DNA of 64,000 bases from Mytilus trossulus (lineage: Eukaryota > Mollusca > Bivalvia > Mytilida > Mytilidae), in assembly GCF_036588685.1 (NCBI RefSeq), contig NC_086386.1, positions 74,150,682-74,214,681 on the forward strand, in the 5' to 3' direction. Each line of letters begins with the position of its first letter. The first letter of the stretch is position 1. Positions 22,351 to 34,714 of this stretch are shown here, piece after piece. The position numbers and the translations under genes were made by a program. Under the pieces are notes generated by a model, which was given only the letters and a program-made list of their open reading frames with translations, had not been told where the DNA came from and did not search any database.

Positions 22351-23287
22351 TACTAGCCGACAATCAAGCAATGTAACGTTAAAAAGCAGTCAACAGGTAT
22401 ACAAACCTGAATTTTTTTGTACTAATATAATTTATGTACACAACCTTCTTACAAGAATACTTTTAGTAATTATTCAAAAAGTTGTACTCATTTGAGAATT
22501 ACAAATTTCAAATTGGTTCTAAGCACATGGTTCAAATTTCTTGCGCGGATATCTGTATTCGGTATAAGATGTAAAACAGTTATTCAATCTACTGACGAGA
22601 TATACATTTTGGCTTCACCAGTGAACAAATGAAAATCAGTTTCCTTATGTTGATATATATGATGTTTAACGTTCCACATACATTATCTTCTTATAGAAAA
22701 AAAAATCAAACTGCAAGATCTGTAAGAAAACAACAAGATATCAATATGATGCGTCTGAAACCCCTTTCCTGGATTCACCTTCATTAAGAACGCTCATAAC
22801 CAAAGATAACACGTGCAGGAGGTTTGATAAAGTCGATGTCCCTAATGTTGTCATACACAATCAAAACATGAATTGTATGAGCAACATATCATTTTTGGGG
22901 GAAAATTTATGCATTTGTTGTTTGAATTTTGATGATTGGAAAACAATTTACGAACGTTTTTGTGCTTTCTTTACATCTTTTTTTTTTTAAATTATACTTA
23001 AATATTTCAATTCTACACATACATTTCTTATATATATATAATGTATGTGTATAATTAACTCTAGATTTTAAGTAATTAAGTAAGATATCAACGCAATTTG
23101 TGTGAAAAATTATATCAACCTGTGCAAAGTTTTAAAATCCTATTTAATTTTTATTGTGGTCAATTCTGTAAATTGACGAACATTGTTTTAGTAGTAAGTA
23201 AAGTAATGTTAAGTAATATTTTTTTTACATTTCAATTGTTTTAGATTTGTTATTGGTGATTAGAATAAAGAAGTACCTGATCTTACA

Positions 23288-23548
23288 TTACAGGAGTAAC
23301 AATAATATACCAATACATATAATAATCGACAAGACAACAAGGGTAGCGTTGATTCCACCAGAAGGCAAACAAACAAAACAGCTTTTATAAAAACAAACAC
23401 ACACACACATCAGAAAGGAAAACAAAATACTTTTTCTTGACTGTGTTGTTTCTCTTTTTACCGGACCAGGTTTGGTGGGGTAATATTTTACAAGTCTATT
23501 CAAATTATCTTTAGAATGAATTCCGCCGAAGTTGGTGCTAGGGACGTC
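23288..23548 (-). CDS. Candidate terminal exon of a membrane or GPI-type protein
   Basis: The minus strand has an acceptor (ctacaattttag, AG at 23549-23550) followed by 86 open codons and a TAA at 23288-23290. The start is protein-like (DVPSTNFGGIHSKDN, then YYPTKPGPVKRE). The end is SGGINATLVVLSIIICIGIL plus leucines directly before the stop: one strongly hydrophobic C-terminal helix, as in a tail-anchored or GPI-processed protein. The middle includes a CA/GT microsatellite translated as CVCVC, so part of it may be intronic; a GTAAAA donor after PGP is possible but its phase does not fit. Upstream exons were not found. No family recognised. Confidence 0.35.
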   Translation of the reverse strand, partial: DVPSTNFGGIHSKDNLNRLVKYYPTKPGPVKRETTQSRKSILFSFLMCVCVCFYKSCFVCLPSGGINATLVVLSIIICIGILLLLL

Positions 23549-24092
23549 CTAAAATTGTAGTGAGGTTGGAGTGTTTGATCCGGGTTTTGTGTACAGATAT
23601 TGAAAAAGACACACAATACTTAAAAGTTTTAACTTCCAAACATTTTATGGACACGAGATCAATATTACGCTATTCATACAACAGACTGTATTGGCAATCG
23701 GAATTGTGGATACACAAAACAAAGTAATTCATATCTGAAAAAATAAACGGGCAATATCTGTCCACGATTTTACAAACAATTCATACGTTTTTTTTTATTT
23801 TTCAAAAATATATTTAATATTTGTTCTAAAATGACCAACAGTTCTTCACCTTTCATCTGATATCTTAAATACTAAATAAATTCTACGTAGTTTTATATTT
23901 ACACCTATGCGTAGGAACTTTTTTGTTGTACATATTTACTACTGTCCAATATTTTCTTTTTTACCAGGTCCGATTTGATGGTATAACAGTCAAGTTTATG
24001 TTTTGATTGTTACAGTAAAATCAAATAAAATGTTTGTTGTATGTTTTATTTCAACTTTGATAAACGATAACTTTTAAAAACCTAATCATACA

Positions 24093-24271
24093 ATAGTTAT
24101 CAAAGGTACCAGGATTATAATTTAGTACGCCAGACGCGCGTTTCGTCTACATAAGACTCATCAGTGACACTCATATCAAAATATTCATTAAGCTAAACAA
24201 GTAAAAAGTTGCAGAGCATTGAGGATCCAAATTTCCAAAAAGTTGTGCTAAATACGGCTAAGGTAATCTAT
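24093..24271 (-). mobile_element. R1 partial unit (first of a tandem pair)
   Basis: Starts atagttatcaaaggtac, carries gccagacgcgcgtttcgtct and stops after cggctaaggtaatctat, where a new R1 unit begins at once. It is the outer 179 bp of R1. Confidence 0.85.
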
Positions 24272-24680
24272 ATAGTTATCAAAGGTACCAGGATTATAAT
24301 TTAGTACGCCAGACGCGCGTTTCGTCTACATAAGACTCATCAGTGACGCTCATATCAAAATATTTATAAAGCCAAACAAGTACGAAGTTGAAGAGCATTG
24401 ATGATTCAAAATTCCAAAAAGTTGTGCCAAATACGGCTAAGGTAATCTATTCCTGGGATAAGAAAATCCTTAGTATTTCGGAAATTCAAAGTTTTGTATT
24501 CAGGAAATTTATAAAAATGACCACATAATTGATATTCATGTCAACGCCGAAGTGCTGACTACTGGGCTGGTGATACCCTCGGGGACGAAACGTCCACAGG
24601 CAGTGGCATCGACCCAGTGGTGTAAATAGTTATCAAAGGTACACTATGCCTGGAATAAGAAAATCCTTTAGCAAAGGATT
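24272..24680 (-). mobile_element. R1 full unit plus start of a third unit
   Basis: The full unit runs 24272-24625 (354 bp) and has all R1 landmarks, including cctgggataagaaaatcctt and gtgataccctcggggacg. The end motif atagttatcaaaggtac restarts at 24626 but jumps straight to ctatgcctggaataagaaaa, a third, internally deleted unit. Head-to-tail R1 units sharing one end motif resemble a tandem array rather than a solo insertion. Confidence 0.85.
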
Positions 24681-24689
24681 TTTATTTAG

Positions 24690-27600
24690 TACGCCTAGGT
24701 AAAGTCAGTGTCATATCGTTCCAAATATGTTTTAATCCTAATATCTATGATGAGTTTATCTATCCTTTTGGTGTCGTTAAATTGCATTTATATTATTGCT
24801 GAATTGTTCATGATCGCGTATGGAAACTTTTATTATTTTCCTTAACATAGAAAAATGAATGATTGTGATAGTCGGTTATAATAAGACAACAATTATTTTA
24901 GGAGAAACCATGAACTTAGTCACGTATAGGTCAGACTTTGTTGTTACAATAGACGATGACCGACCCGGTATTCTTTTAGAACTTTCATCGAAAATACTCA
25001 TCTTAGCAGATTATAGGTCCGAGGATAAAATGAAAATTATGCTGAGTATTTGGTAGTTAAGGGCATTTCCAACAGTTTATTTCTGACGGTGAGAATTTTT
25101 TCCCTTTAAGATATTTCATTCTTCAATTGATAGAGAATTATGCCCCAAAAAAAAGTTGTTGTCGAATCGTTTTTGCAAAAAAATACTGCTGAAAATAGAA
25201 CATTTCTGCAATTTTGGAGTAAAAAACGTTTTTTATTTGAAAAATTTAAATATGATTTTTTAATCAACATATACATATTATACTTACATAATGGGCTCAA
25301 ATTGAAGCAAAACAATTCAATATGGGTAGAAAAATTTAACTTTACCACTTTAAGCATTAATTCTTACTTAAATATTTCCAACGGTGTCGATTTGGCCAAA
25401 GTAAGATATATTATTATTTAAGAAAAATGGAAAGTCATGACGTTTTGAAAAATATTTGTCACCATACTAGTTTTTGAAAAAAATCGAGTATTATAATATT
25501 GTTTACTCAATCCCTTCCGTAACCCTCATAAATTGCGCCAAAAGTTAAGACGTTTCGGGAAATAACGTTATATTTCTGCACTAATTTTTCAAGGGTAGTG
25601 CGACGGTGTGGCACAGGCAAACAAATGTACATATATACTCTGTCATTTGATTGGATAGTTGTCTCGATAGAAAACATATCACATCTTCTTATTTAAAATG
25701 AACCAGAAGCAGAACGAGATAACAATTCAGTTAGTTTTACTATTGTGTTCGTCAAAATTGTGAATCCCGGGTGTGAAACATGCAAACCGTTTAATTACAA
25801 ACTTGTGTGTCGGTCTTTAGTACAAAGCAGGGTTAAATTTTATATTATAGTTCCATTTGATGTTTTTTCCTTAATATTCATTGAATATGCCACTTGACGT
25901 CCGTCATTCATAATCATTATTTATTTTCCGTTACTTTACGATGAAGTGTTTTTCTTATACTGATTTATATCACACCTTCTAATATTTTCATCTGTCGAAA
26001 TTAATAAAGAGCACGTGAAATTTTGCAACCAAACACTTTTCTGAAAAATCACGGACTCCGCATTATTTATTCATGTTGCGGTTTTGGGCTTTATTCTTCA
26101 TAGGCTTCTGACTATAACAAATATATTGATGTTAAATCTTAATGTTTTGATTTATATGTGTCGTTTGGTTGCTGTCATATTAATGTATACCTTTAAAATC
26201 TTTTTCAATACAAAGGATTGATTGAATATAAAAAAATATCTGGACTTCTCCCGCTCGACAGTATACATTAGTATTTTTGCTAAAATTGGGTTCGGCCGTT
26301 TAGCTGCTCAGTTGAATACACATGGACCCTCATTTAGTCGAAATAAAAAGTGATATATCATATGCACAGTGTAGTGAAAGGTTTTATAAGGACAGTTGTA
26401 CATGAAAAAAAAAACTTAATTAATAAAACAGATCAGTAAGGCAATTATTTTAGAATAAAAGTAACGGCCAAAATAAGTTCAATGTAATTATAAATTGTGG
26501 TTATTTGTTTCAAGTGTTTTTGCTTTTATGACATATTTACCATGTAAGTATATGAAATTGACACAGTAATTTTTCCACCAAAAACGAGCCTGACTGCCAA
26601 CGTTTTACGTTTCAATATATGGGTTATTGCATGTACAAAAAGACTGTTTTCTGTTCAACTGCACTCCTCCTAGTTTGGCTGCATACAATGTAACCACTGA
26701 TGTAGACTCTCTTTATTATTTATTATACAAACAAATAAATTCAAAGAGAAAGATGCAAAAAAAAACTGTAATATTTTTGTTTAAATATTAAACATAAATA
26801 AAAATAAAATACCCGAAAACTGGAACACTGTTTTAGACAATAATCAGTTGAGAACTAATGATTATGCATCACTAAAGGAAACTGATAAATTGATTGCTCC
26901 CGTGCTCCAGTGGCAAATATATAACGCCTATTCACGACGAGGCGAACGTGGATCGGCCTTTTTTTTACGGTGTCATCTTTTGTTTTACATTGTTTATCAG
27001 TTAAAGGTCGTATTCATTCAAAGATTAACCGGTATATTAGCACTTCAACGCTGGATGCTAGATGCAATATAAATGTTAGTTTACACCGTATTTTATTTTT
27101 CTCAAAAAACCTAACTTCTTTTTATTTTTTCCAAGTAAAACTAAACTTAAATTTGAGTTTTCTGTCCTGAGTGACAACAAGTTTGGTAAAGAATTAACTA
27201 CAATTTGTGTTGCATTCTAGGCTTAATGCAATAATAAATCATTAGGCAAGAAACCGCCCTTCACAGACGGCCATGGCAATTCCAATGGTGATTCCGTTAT
27301 GACGTCGTTGAAACAACGTTAAATTACGGGAAACAAAAGACGACGTTTACATTTGTTATCACCTTCCCTGAAACTGTTGGATAGGCCCTTAAAAGATACA
27401 ATAAATATATCATGTATATAATGAACCAATTAGATTCTCTACATGAATGATAAGCATAGGGAACCCACGGGTCATATTAACTATAAAGGCTCTATATTTC
27501 ATCTTCCATCATGTGTCTTTAATTTATTTGGGATTTGTGTTTCGATCCTATCTAGCTAGTTAATCCTTTACCAACTAGTTTTTACAGTATAACCTCATAT

Positions 27601-27740
27601 CCCGCTAATGCACCTCTGAACAAAGTCAATAACATTTTCATGCGCTTGTATCAAAGAATGAGCCTGTAATTTAGTGTACTTTTAGATACAGATGTTACAA
27701 CTTTATGTTATTACCTTGCTTTAAATGAAAAAAGATTTCA
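24690..27740. other. AT-rich sequence with no confident feature
   Basis: A short R2 tail (gatagttgtctcgata, then acatcttctt) lies at about 25640-25700. 24859-25056 is open on the plus strand, and 24880-25000 also gives a protein-like minus-strand peptide (SIFDESSKRIPGRSS), but neither has splice or domain support. 25106-25421 is open on both strands because of A/T runs. Nothing else was recognised. Confidence 0.4.
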
Positions 27741-27774
27741 GCTTTCCAATTGTGATCTTTTTCTTTGCATGCAG

Positions 27775-27853
27775 TAACATTCCTACAGCGACTGCATATG
27801 GAGTAGGAATAGGACCCCAGTTAGGGCAACCAGTCCGATACCCAAGAATGTAG
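27775..27853 (+). CDS. Candidate terminal exon (unknown protein)
   Basis: A good acceptor (gatctttttctttgcatgcag, ending at 27774) is followed by one base and 25 codons to a TAG at 27851-27853. The peptide is rich in G, P and A (NIPTATAYGVGIGPQ, then PVRYPRM), unlike the AT-rich noise around it. An AATAAA at 28076-28081 could be its polyadenylation signal. Upstream exons were not identified and no family is recognised. Confidence 0.3.
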
Positions 27854-28075
27854 TTCTTAAAAAAAATCTGTAACTTTTGTTATAAATTGTGTAGTGTTAA
27901 TATTTCACTAGTTCTGTTACTGAATGTAGATTTTTTGAAAGGGTAGGCTTTCTAGTTTGAATTTCTGTAAACATTTTGATTGATTTAAATGTAATCTGGC
28001 GTCAGTACATAGAGTAAATTGCCTAAATTCTAGCCTTTATTCTTTCCCGGAAGTAGACAGTCTGACCCTGTTGTC

Positions 28076-28081
28076 AATAAA
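28076..28081 (+). terminator. Possible polyadenylation signal
   Basis: AATAAA, 223 bp after the stop of the candidate exon at 27775-27853. Such hexamers are common by chance in AT-rich DNA, so support is weak. Confidence 0.25.
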
Positions 28082-28309
28082 ATCAATTTTTTTCAACGGA
28101 ATGCCGGTCATGAGGCACTGAGATTGAACTTAGACACTTCAAAATGAATGCCTAACATGAACCAAAAGTCCCTAGGTGGCTATCAAAATTATTTATTGAA
28201 CAGTAGCCTATGTATTTACTATGATTTTCAATACGTTTCAATGGGGCAAATAATTGGGTCACCGTTCCAGTATATAACTCCCAGTTGATACGATACCCCA
28301 TGGCTTGTA

Positions 28310-28950
28310 CTTGATATCATTATCATTAAATTATGGTTGCGGCTCACAAGGAAGCTATTAAACCAAGAACTCCAAGTGGTAAAGTTGCAATCATCCCTTC
28401 GTAAATTTTTAGGACGCCATCACGAAATCTTTGACCTTTACGGAATATCCGTTTGATAGATGATAGCAGATATATTTCTTATGTCGTAACTACACTCCAG
28501 TTCACTTTTCCCGAATGTGACCTACCAAATTTGACTTATTACGGGTTAATACTAAAGTTAGCAACACGACGGTGTCACATGTGGAGCAGGATCTTCTTAC
28601 ACATGAGATAACCCCCAGGTTTTGATAGTAAACCTGTTGCTCAGTATTAAGTTTTCTATGTTGTGTTTTAAAAATACCCTGAACTAAGTCAGGGAAATGT
28701 CCATTGTTATATTATAGTTCGTTTCTAAGTGAGTTACATTTTAATGTTGTGTTTCTCTTGTGTCGTAGTTCTCTTATATTTGATATGTTTCCCTCAGTTT
28801 TAGTTTGTAACTCGGATTTTTTTTCTATCGATTTATGAATTTCGAACAGCGGTATACTATTGTTGCCTTTTTTCTGTATATGTTTGGCTGTTTGTTTTTT
28901 GTTTTTTTTTTCTTTTTTAGCCATGGTGTAGTCAGTTTATTTTCGAAAAG
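28310..28950 (+). repeat. R6 repeat split by an R5 insertion
   Basis: Left R6 part, about 28320-28660: cggctcacaaggaagctatt, aatcatcccttcgtaaattt, tgtcgtaactacactcca, cacatgtggagcaggatctt and gttttctatgttgtg. Right R6 part, about 28865-28950: ttttagccatggtgtagtca and gtttattttcga. These would be continuous in an intact R6. The R5 between them is annotated separately. Confidence 0.75.
28666..28868 (+). repeat. R5 repeat nested in R6
   Basis: Reads ataccctgaactaagtcagg, tatattatagttcgtttct, gagttacattttaatgttgt, atgtttccctcagttttag and agcggtatactattgttgcc, an R5 copy from near its start to its usual end. It interrupts R6, so R5 moved or was copied after R6 was in place. Confidence 0.75.
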
Positions 28951-29293
28951 GCTAGCCTGTTTATTATAGTAATGTTTATCAATTATCTACGTATATGGGT
29001 GATCAATTTACAATACAAAATTACAATAATACTGTGATATGTTTTATATAGTGTTTTGGCTGTCTTTAACACAGAATTGCATATGCATCTTTTTGCAAAA
29101 AACAAGCAGGAGAGGAAAAAATGAAGGAAAAAAATACCAAAACAAACATCAAAATCAAAATAACAAACAAGCCATTGTGGTTGCACATTTAAGAGCTTGT
29201 TTTGAAAAAAAAAATCTAACATTTAAAAACAAGTTTAAGCATACAGAAAAGTTGATATCATATAAGTTATCATTTGAACCAATATATATATAG

Positions 29294-29452
29294 ATTCTTA
29301 CATTGGTACCAGTGGAGTATCGGATTTATCCAATCGAGATAGTTAAATTATCAATTTTAAAGTCCGAGCCGCCTCGGCGAGGACTTTAAAATTTATAATT
29401 TAACTATCGAGATTGGATAAATCCGATAATTCACGAGTAACTATGTAAGAAT
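29294..29452. mobile_element. Fold-back MITE: 159-bp hairpin element
   Basis: The element is almost entirely self-complementary. It begins attcttacat and ends atgtaagaat, the arms share cggatttatccaat and agttaaattat, and the centre is gagccgcctcggcgagg. Total 159 bp. A few mismatches lie near 29304-29318, on the left arm. No coding sequence. Such elements are usually non-autonomous derivatives of DNA transposons. Confidence 0.85.
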
Positions 29453-30827
29453 ATGTTTCTCTAATGATTAAAACATACATTTTCTTTTTTTGTCAACCGA
29501 AAATCCCCGTCGAGTGCCTTTCACATTGCACGAAGTTGTCAATTTCATTAACACCTGTTAGCATATTTTGATTCATTCAGTTAGCTAAAAAGGTCTTGAC
29601 CCTTAAAATCATCCAATGATGTTCTGAGATCACCGGCAACCACACGTTGATTAATTTTTTTTATACAATGGGTTCGGAAAGCGATAAATTTCCATAGAAT
29701 TAGAGAAATATTATTATCTAAACTAGTTTGACTATAAATTTATTTCTTTTCAATGTGAATATTTAAATCCACTTAGTAATAAACACGAGTTACATTTATT
29801 TGTTTATTATCAATGTGTTACTGTTAAATCATGTTAAAGGGAATACTCCATATAATTTCTCAAAATGTATATGTATATCATGCTGTATTTTTCTGTCTTT
29901 GTCTATATGAAAGAAAAATAGGTACCAAGTGACAAATAGATTATTTGAAAATTTTATGTTATCTATTAGGTTGTATGCAAGGTAAACACAAATGACTTAT
30001 AATCTGACTTATACGTACATTAACGAAATCGTTTACATATTTTGGGAATCGACACACGAGATTAAAATAGAATATTTAAGTAAATTTCCTCTTTTTCTTA
30101 ATAAAAGAAATGTATATGATAACAAACAAAAATACATTAAGTCAATAATCATGATAATGCCATTTTCGAATAACTTTTTATGAATCATACCAAATGTATG
30201 ACACTATCAAATATTTGTTCTAATCGATAATAAGGAATGTAGTGTACGTCAAGAAGACAACCCAACAAAGAAATAAGCGAAATACATATTGAGGGTAACA
30301 GTCATAGAGCAATTCATGTTATAGAGTTAATTTCTTATGATAAAGACACTTTCCTTTGATGTTGAAGATTATATTTGAAGAAAATGTTGAAAGTATAAAA
30401 TGTTGTATGATACCTGTATATTTCATTCAAATCAGGATATGCATAACATTGAATGATAGTTTCATACAAAATAAAGTAATAACATATACCTTACTAATTG
30501 TACTACATCTAAAACTCATTTCGACCTTCATTTCTGTTTTATTAACCCAAGGCCTCAATACATAGAAGTACAAAATGTTATACAAACATTATAGGTTTGG
30601 CGATAAGACAATATATAGATGACTACTTGTAATACCTGCAAAGTAATTTATTGTCAAACATTTATAATTGTCATTCTGTATTACAGTTCACCAATCATAT
30701 CATGCCACTGATAGCCTCTAAAATAATAAAAGTACAGAGAAATATAAATAGAAAGATGTTGTATTGGTTACAGTAGAACAACTCTCCATACAATTCACAA
30801 AGTATAATAAGTCAAATATCAAGTTTA
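29453..30827. other. AT-rich sequence, nothing identified
   Basis: No repeat family, structured element or coding sequence was recognised. Short open frames at 29992-30183 and 30356-30565 show no domain or splice features. Confidence 0.45.
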
Positions 30828-30965
30828 TCGAACTCGAGGAAAATTCAAACTGAAAGTTCGTAATCAAATGGCCGAATCAAAATGTCTTACACTTTAAACA
30901 AAAGGATAACAACTGCCATTTCCTGACTTGGTACAGTATTTTCTAATACTTCCACTTGTATGACA
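30828..30965 (-). repeat. R7 repeat
   Basis: Shows actcgaggaaaattcaaact, aaggataacaactgccattt and cttggtacagtattttctaa, in the same order as the copy at 12145-12305. Confidence 0.7.
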
Positions 30966-31034
30966 GCCCCGTTAAATTCCGTTATATAGACAATGATGTG
31001 TGAACAAAACAAGAATACATGCAAATGAGCTTAC

Positions 31035-31120
31035 CGTTGGTGGTCTTCGACTATTGTCTTCTCTTTGGTCGGGTTGTCGTCTCTTTAATATATTCCTCAT
31101 CTACATTTTCAACTTCATAC
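31035..31120 (+). repeat. R10 tail
   Basis: ggtggtcttcgactattgtc and ggtcgggttgtcgtctcttt match the end of the R10 copy at 22250-22350. Confidence 0.7.
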
Positions 31121-31264
31121 ACAATAGGAAAAAATGCCAAAAAGTGTGGTACAACAGTCAACATTGTGGCATATAGAAAAAGCAAATGAGCAAAGATTGA
31201 GGTCAAGAATACAAAAATATTACCATAGCTAAAAAAAAACCCACATCGACGGGATATAAAGTAC

Positions 31265-31430
31265 AGAGCCACATCAAAAGCCTAACAATTATAGGTCAAA
31301 GTACGGCTTTTAACACGGAGCATTGGCTCACATCAAAAGCAAACTAGACTAGTGTAAACAATTCAACAACAAAAACACCGGTGTACTTAATACAGAAAAT
31401 AAGAAACGGAAAACCCATATAAATACCAAC
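31265..31430 (-). repeat. R2' repeat, reverse
   Basis: ggtcaaagtacggcttttaa, cacggagcattggctcacat and aactagactagtgtaaac are the reverse complement of R2' as seen at 3196-3300. Confidence 0.6.
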
Positions 31431-31589
31431 AATTGACGACTGAACAACTTCTTACTCGGAAAATCTCAGTGTGTTTAACGTTTTAACAGGCGCTAACCTT
31501 TCCCTAACTTTAAACAGTAGTGTAGCATAATAACATAAAAAGACACTAGGTTTAACTCACTATTGTATGCTTACGAAAATGTATGTACA

Positions 31590-31690
31590 AAGTCAAGATT
31601 ATGACTGTTGTTATCCACTTGTTTGATATGTATGAGCTTTTTATTTTGTTATTTCGTTACGGACTTTCCGTTTTGAAATTTCTATTTGAA
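31590..31690 (+). repeat. R7 repeat fragment, opposite orientation
   Basis: gactgttgttatccacttgt, atgtatgagctttttatttt and acggactttccgttttga match R7 read in the direction opposite to 30828-30965, about 750 bp away. Confidence 0.6.
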
Positions 31691-31769
31691 ATAGATGTAA
31701 CGGAATTTAATGGTTGGTTCTGAAATCACTCTTAGTGGCAATTTGTTTGTTTGTTTTGTTTCTTTTTTG

Positions 31770-31900
31770 TTTTCGACGACTCATTGGCACATGTGGAACA
31801 GAATCTGATAAACTGTTCAAAGCACCAAAGAATATCGGAAGGGGCTCATGTAGTTCAGTCTTTTTACTTCGATGATATGTAAAATGTTGTGTGTATTTTT
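31770..31900 (+). repeat. R6 fragment
   Basis: Degenerate R6 middle: ggcacatgtggaacagaatc, aaagaatatcggaaggggct and tgtagttcagtc resemble the gcacatgtggagcaggatct block of the copy at 28310. Confidence 0.5.
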
Positions 31901-31929
31901 TTATCATTTTCTTTTCTTTTCTTATTGCT

Positions 31930-34700
31930 AATGCGTAGTCAATTACTTATGTATAGGTTTGAATACCCTTCGGTACTTTCTGTTCTCTTTCAAACCAGTT
32001 TGAAGTAAGATATGCGATAGTTTTGAAACCAAAATAAAAAATCTCTCAGGTTAAGGTAAACCGTTGATGGTTCGGCTATACATGATTATACTTTTAATGC
32101 CCATACATTATATATGTTTTCTACCAGATTATATACTAAGTTCTCCAAATGTTTCGTTGCGAACGTACATTATATACGTTTAACTTAAGTTATATATCAA
32201 TGTTCTTATATGGTACAAATAATTTGTTCACCTTTTTTTGGTTGATATTAGTTGCAAAACACCAAGAAAATCTTCTTTAAATGAATAACAAAAAATATCC
32301 TTAAATGTGCTTCCATTTCTTACAGGGGGCAGTAATGTTGTTCTAATAGACTTTGTATTATTATTTTTCTGTTCATAATGCAACTGATTTTGTATCATTT
32401 TTATATTTGTCTTTAATTTTGAATCCCATTAAATCTGTTACGATTTCTGTACAATACCAAACCAGTGTTTATGTTTGTCATATGCAAGAAGTAATTTTGT
32501 TGAACGATCCTTTGTTTTCCTTTGCTTCAGCACATTTATATGTTTTCAATGTTTATTCTGTTAAAAAAACAGCCTTTATGTTAATAACATTTCTAGTTAG
32601 AAATATTTTAAAAGGTTGATGTATCTCGACTATAACTAGCTGTAAAACCAGGTTTAACCCACCATTTTCTTTTCAAAAATACCTAAACCAAATCAAGATT
32701 ATTGTATTGTTTTTAACTTGTTCCGTTGATTGATGGTTTGATTTTGTCGGTTTGTATGGACTTCCTCTTTTAGAATGTTCTTAGGTGTCCAGTATATTGT
32801 GATACTTTTTAAACTCATACGATTTAGTCATATTTTCAATTATAGTTTATGACAAATTTTAATATAATTCTAAATCTTCAATAAAAGGAGCAACAAAAAC
32901 TTACCCACAGTTCTCACAATCACTGAAAATGAAAAATGATTAACAACAACTAATATAACTTTACTGCACTGATACTAATATACATGTGTAATGTTTTTTG
33001 TGTCTTTTAAAAGCAAAAGATATTGTGAGATACAAATATGTATTTATATAACGGTTTGATGAAAGACACCAAAGGAAGAAAACATCAGCAGTTAAAAACA
33101 ATAGTTTGTGTTTCTTGAATCTAGTATGATATTTTTATTATTCACTGATTAAGTTATATATTTTGTTTGCTATCTTCATTTGGTGCTTTAATGATCTGAG
33201 AAATTTTAAGATTGATGAACCAATTTGCTATCATCCAAAAGGCCAACATGCTTGATATTGTACAAAAGAAGTAAATAAAACAGTTTCGTTATAACAAACA
33301 AGTATCAGTATTTATTTCAATATTTCAAAAAAGTTCTAACAGTTTGTCAGCCTGGAATCTATTATTGACGAATATATAACATAAGTTGTTGTTATGCTCT
33401 ATTATAGTGAAAAGGCCGTTTAGAGAAAGAACATGAGAATTAGCAAAGGTCCAAGACATAACATGAAATGCAAATACTAATTATGAATATATGCCATAAC
33501 ATAACAATACTTACAGGTGTTGACCTCTGTAAAAGATTATAAGAGATAATAAATGAGTAATAACTTAACAAATTAACTCAATATTAGTAAACGGTGACGG
33601 ACCAGTCTATGATTTTAATGTAAAACATATTAGCAGAAATTAAAACTTGGTTCCAAGTAACTTTTAGTTTTCTATCTAATTCTAACACTTTAAAATGAGT
33701 ACATACTTGTAGAATCATACAACCACATTCATATTATTTTTCCCTCGGAATTCGTTGACCTTAAACTTATTTGTATTAACATCATTGATGGTACAAATTT
33801 TACTGCACCAGATCAACATTTCGACATTTAATATTTCGTCAGTAATACTGGAGTATAAGGCATTTTAAATGTTTTTCGAACAACGTTGAAGTGCTGATGA
33901 AGCAAACAATAACAAGATGTAAAAGTGAAACCCGGATTGAAATGATGTGTTGATGCTGTTTTCAGACAAACATATACTCTACGTCACTGTTTTTTTTATA
34001 GAAATATGCCAGTATTTTAGAACCAAAAGTGAGACTTAGAAATAGTAAAACCGACATAATTATTGAAAATTAATTTGAGTATTCAAACTTTTACCCGGTA
34101 AATCATGATAAAAAAATTTAAAAAAAATATCAGGACTGCTACACTCCTAAAAGATACCAGACATGCTTCGTCAATTTGTTACGCATGCCCAGTACAGCTA
34201 AAAAAACAATTTACATGACTAATTTTATTATGAAGCTGAACAGAATAAAAAGAAAAAAAGAAGAATCATTAAGTAATATGACCACAAGGCTGTCCTGTGA
34301 CTGTGCTTATTGTAGAAATGTAATAAAGATACCTTTATTGTTACATAGAGGTAAAAACAACCCATGGTGATTAAAGAATACCAACCACTATATGCAGAAT
34401 TGATAAAGTCAGAGAAGACCACACAAAAGATTAATGACAAATAACCTTGATGTACACATGCATTTAATAATGGCGTTAAATCTTGTTCCTTTGTCTGTCG
34501 AACTTTGAACCTGATTGGGATAAAGATTTAGAACCTATCTTTGAGAGTTGCACATCATCAATATATTTAGGTGAAAGCGAGTGATAAGTGTACTGCACCA
34601 CCTTAGCAAAGTTTGATGTTTGTATTTAAAACAGGGGTTAAAATCATATCATTTAAACATCATATACTCGTAAATTTTAATGTAAGGCTGAAACACCCAT
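31930..34700. other. AT-rich sequence with one short repeat piece
   Basis: Only an R7 start (gtaaaaccaggtttaaccca at about 32640-32700) was recognised. The frame at 32353-32619 and the overlapping frames at 34176-34440 have no domain, conservation or splice support. Confidence 0.45.
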
Positions 34701-34714
34701 ACTGCAAAGAGAAC

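Larger units (their letters stand above)
19849..22837 (+). repeat. Tandem segmental duplication, copy D
   Basis: Second copy of the C unit; it ends at gtttgataaagtc, the point where C joins D. D has an extra segment at about 20863-21028, flanked by a duplicated ~65-bp block (20793-20862 and 21029-21091), and an R10 repeat at 21940-22350 not present in C. Confidence 0.85.

Noticed and set aside
25106-25421. Overlapping frames of 83 and 93 codons on opposite strands
   Set aside because: Both arise from long A and T runs and there is no domain, splice or conservation support.
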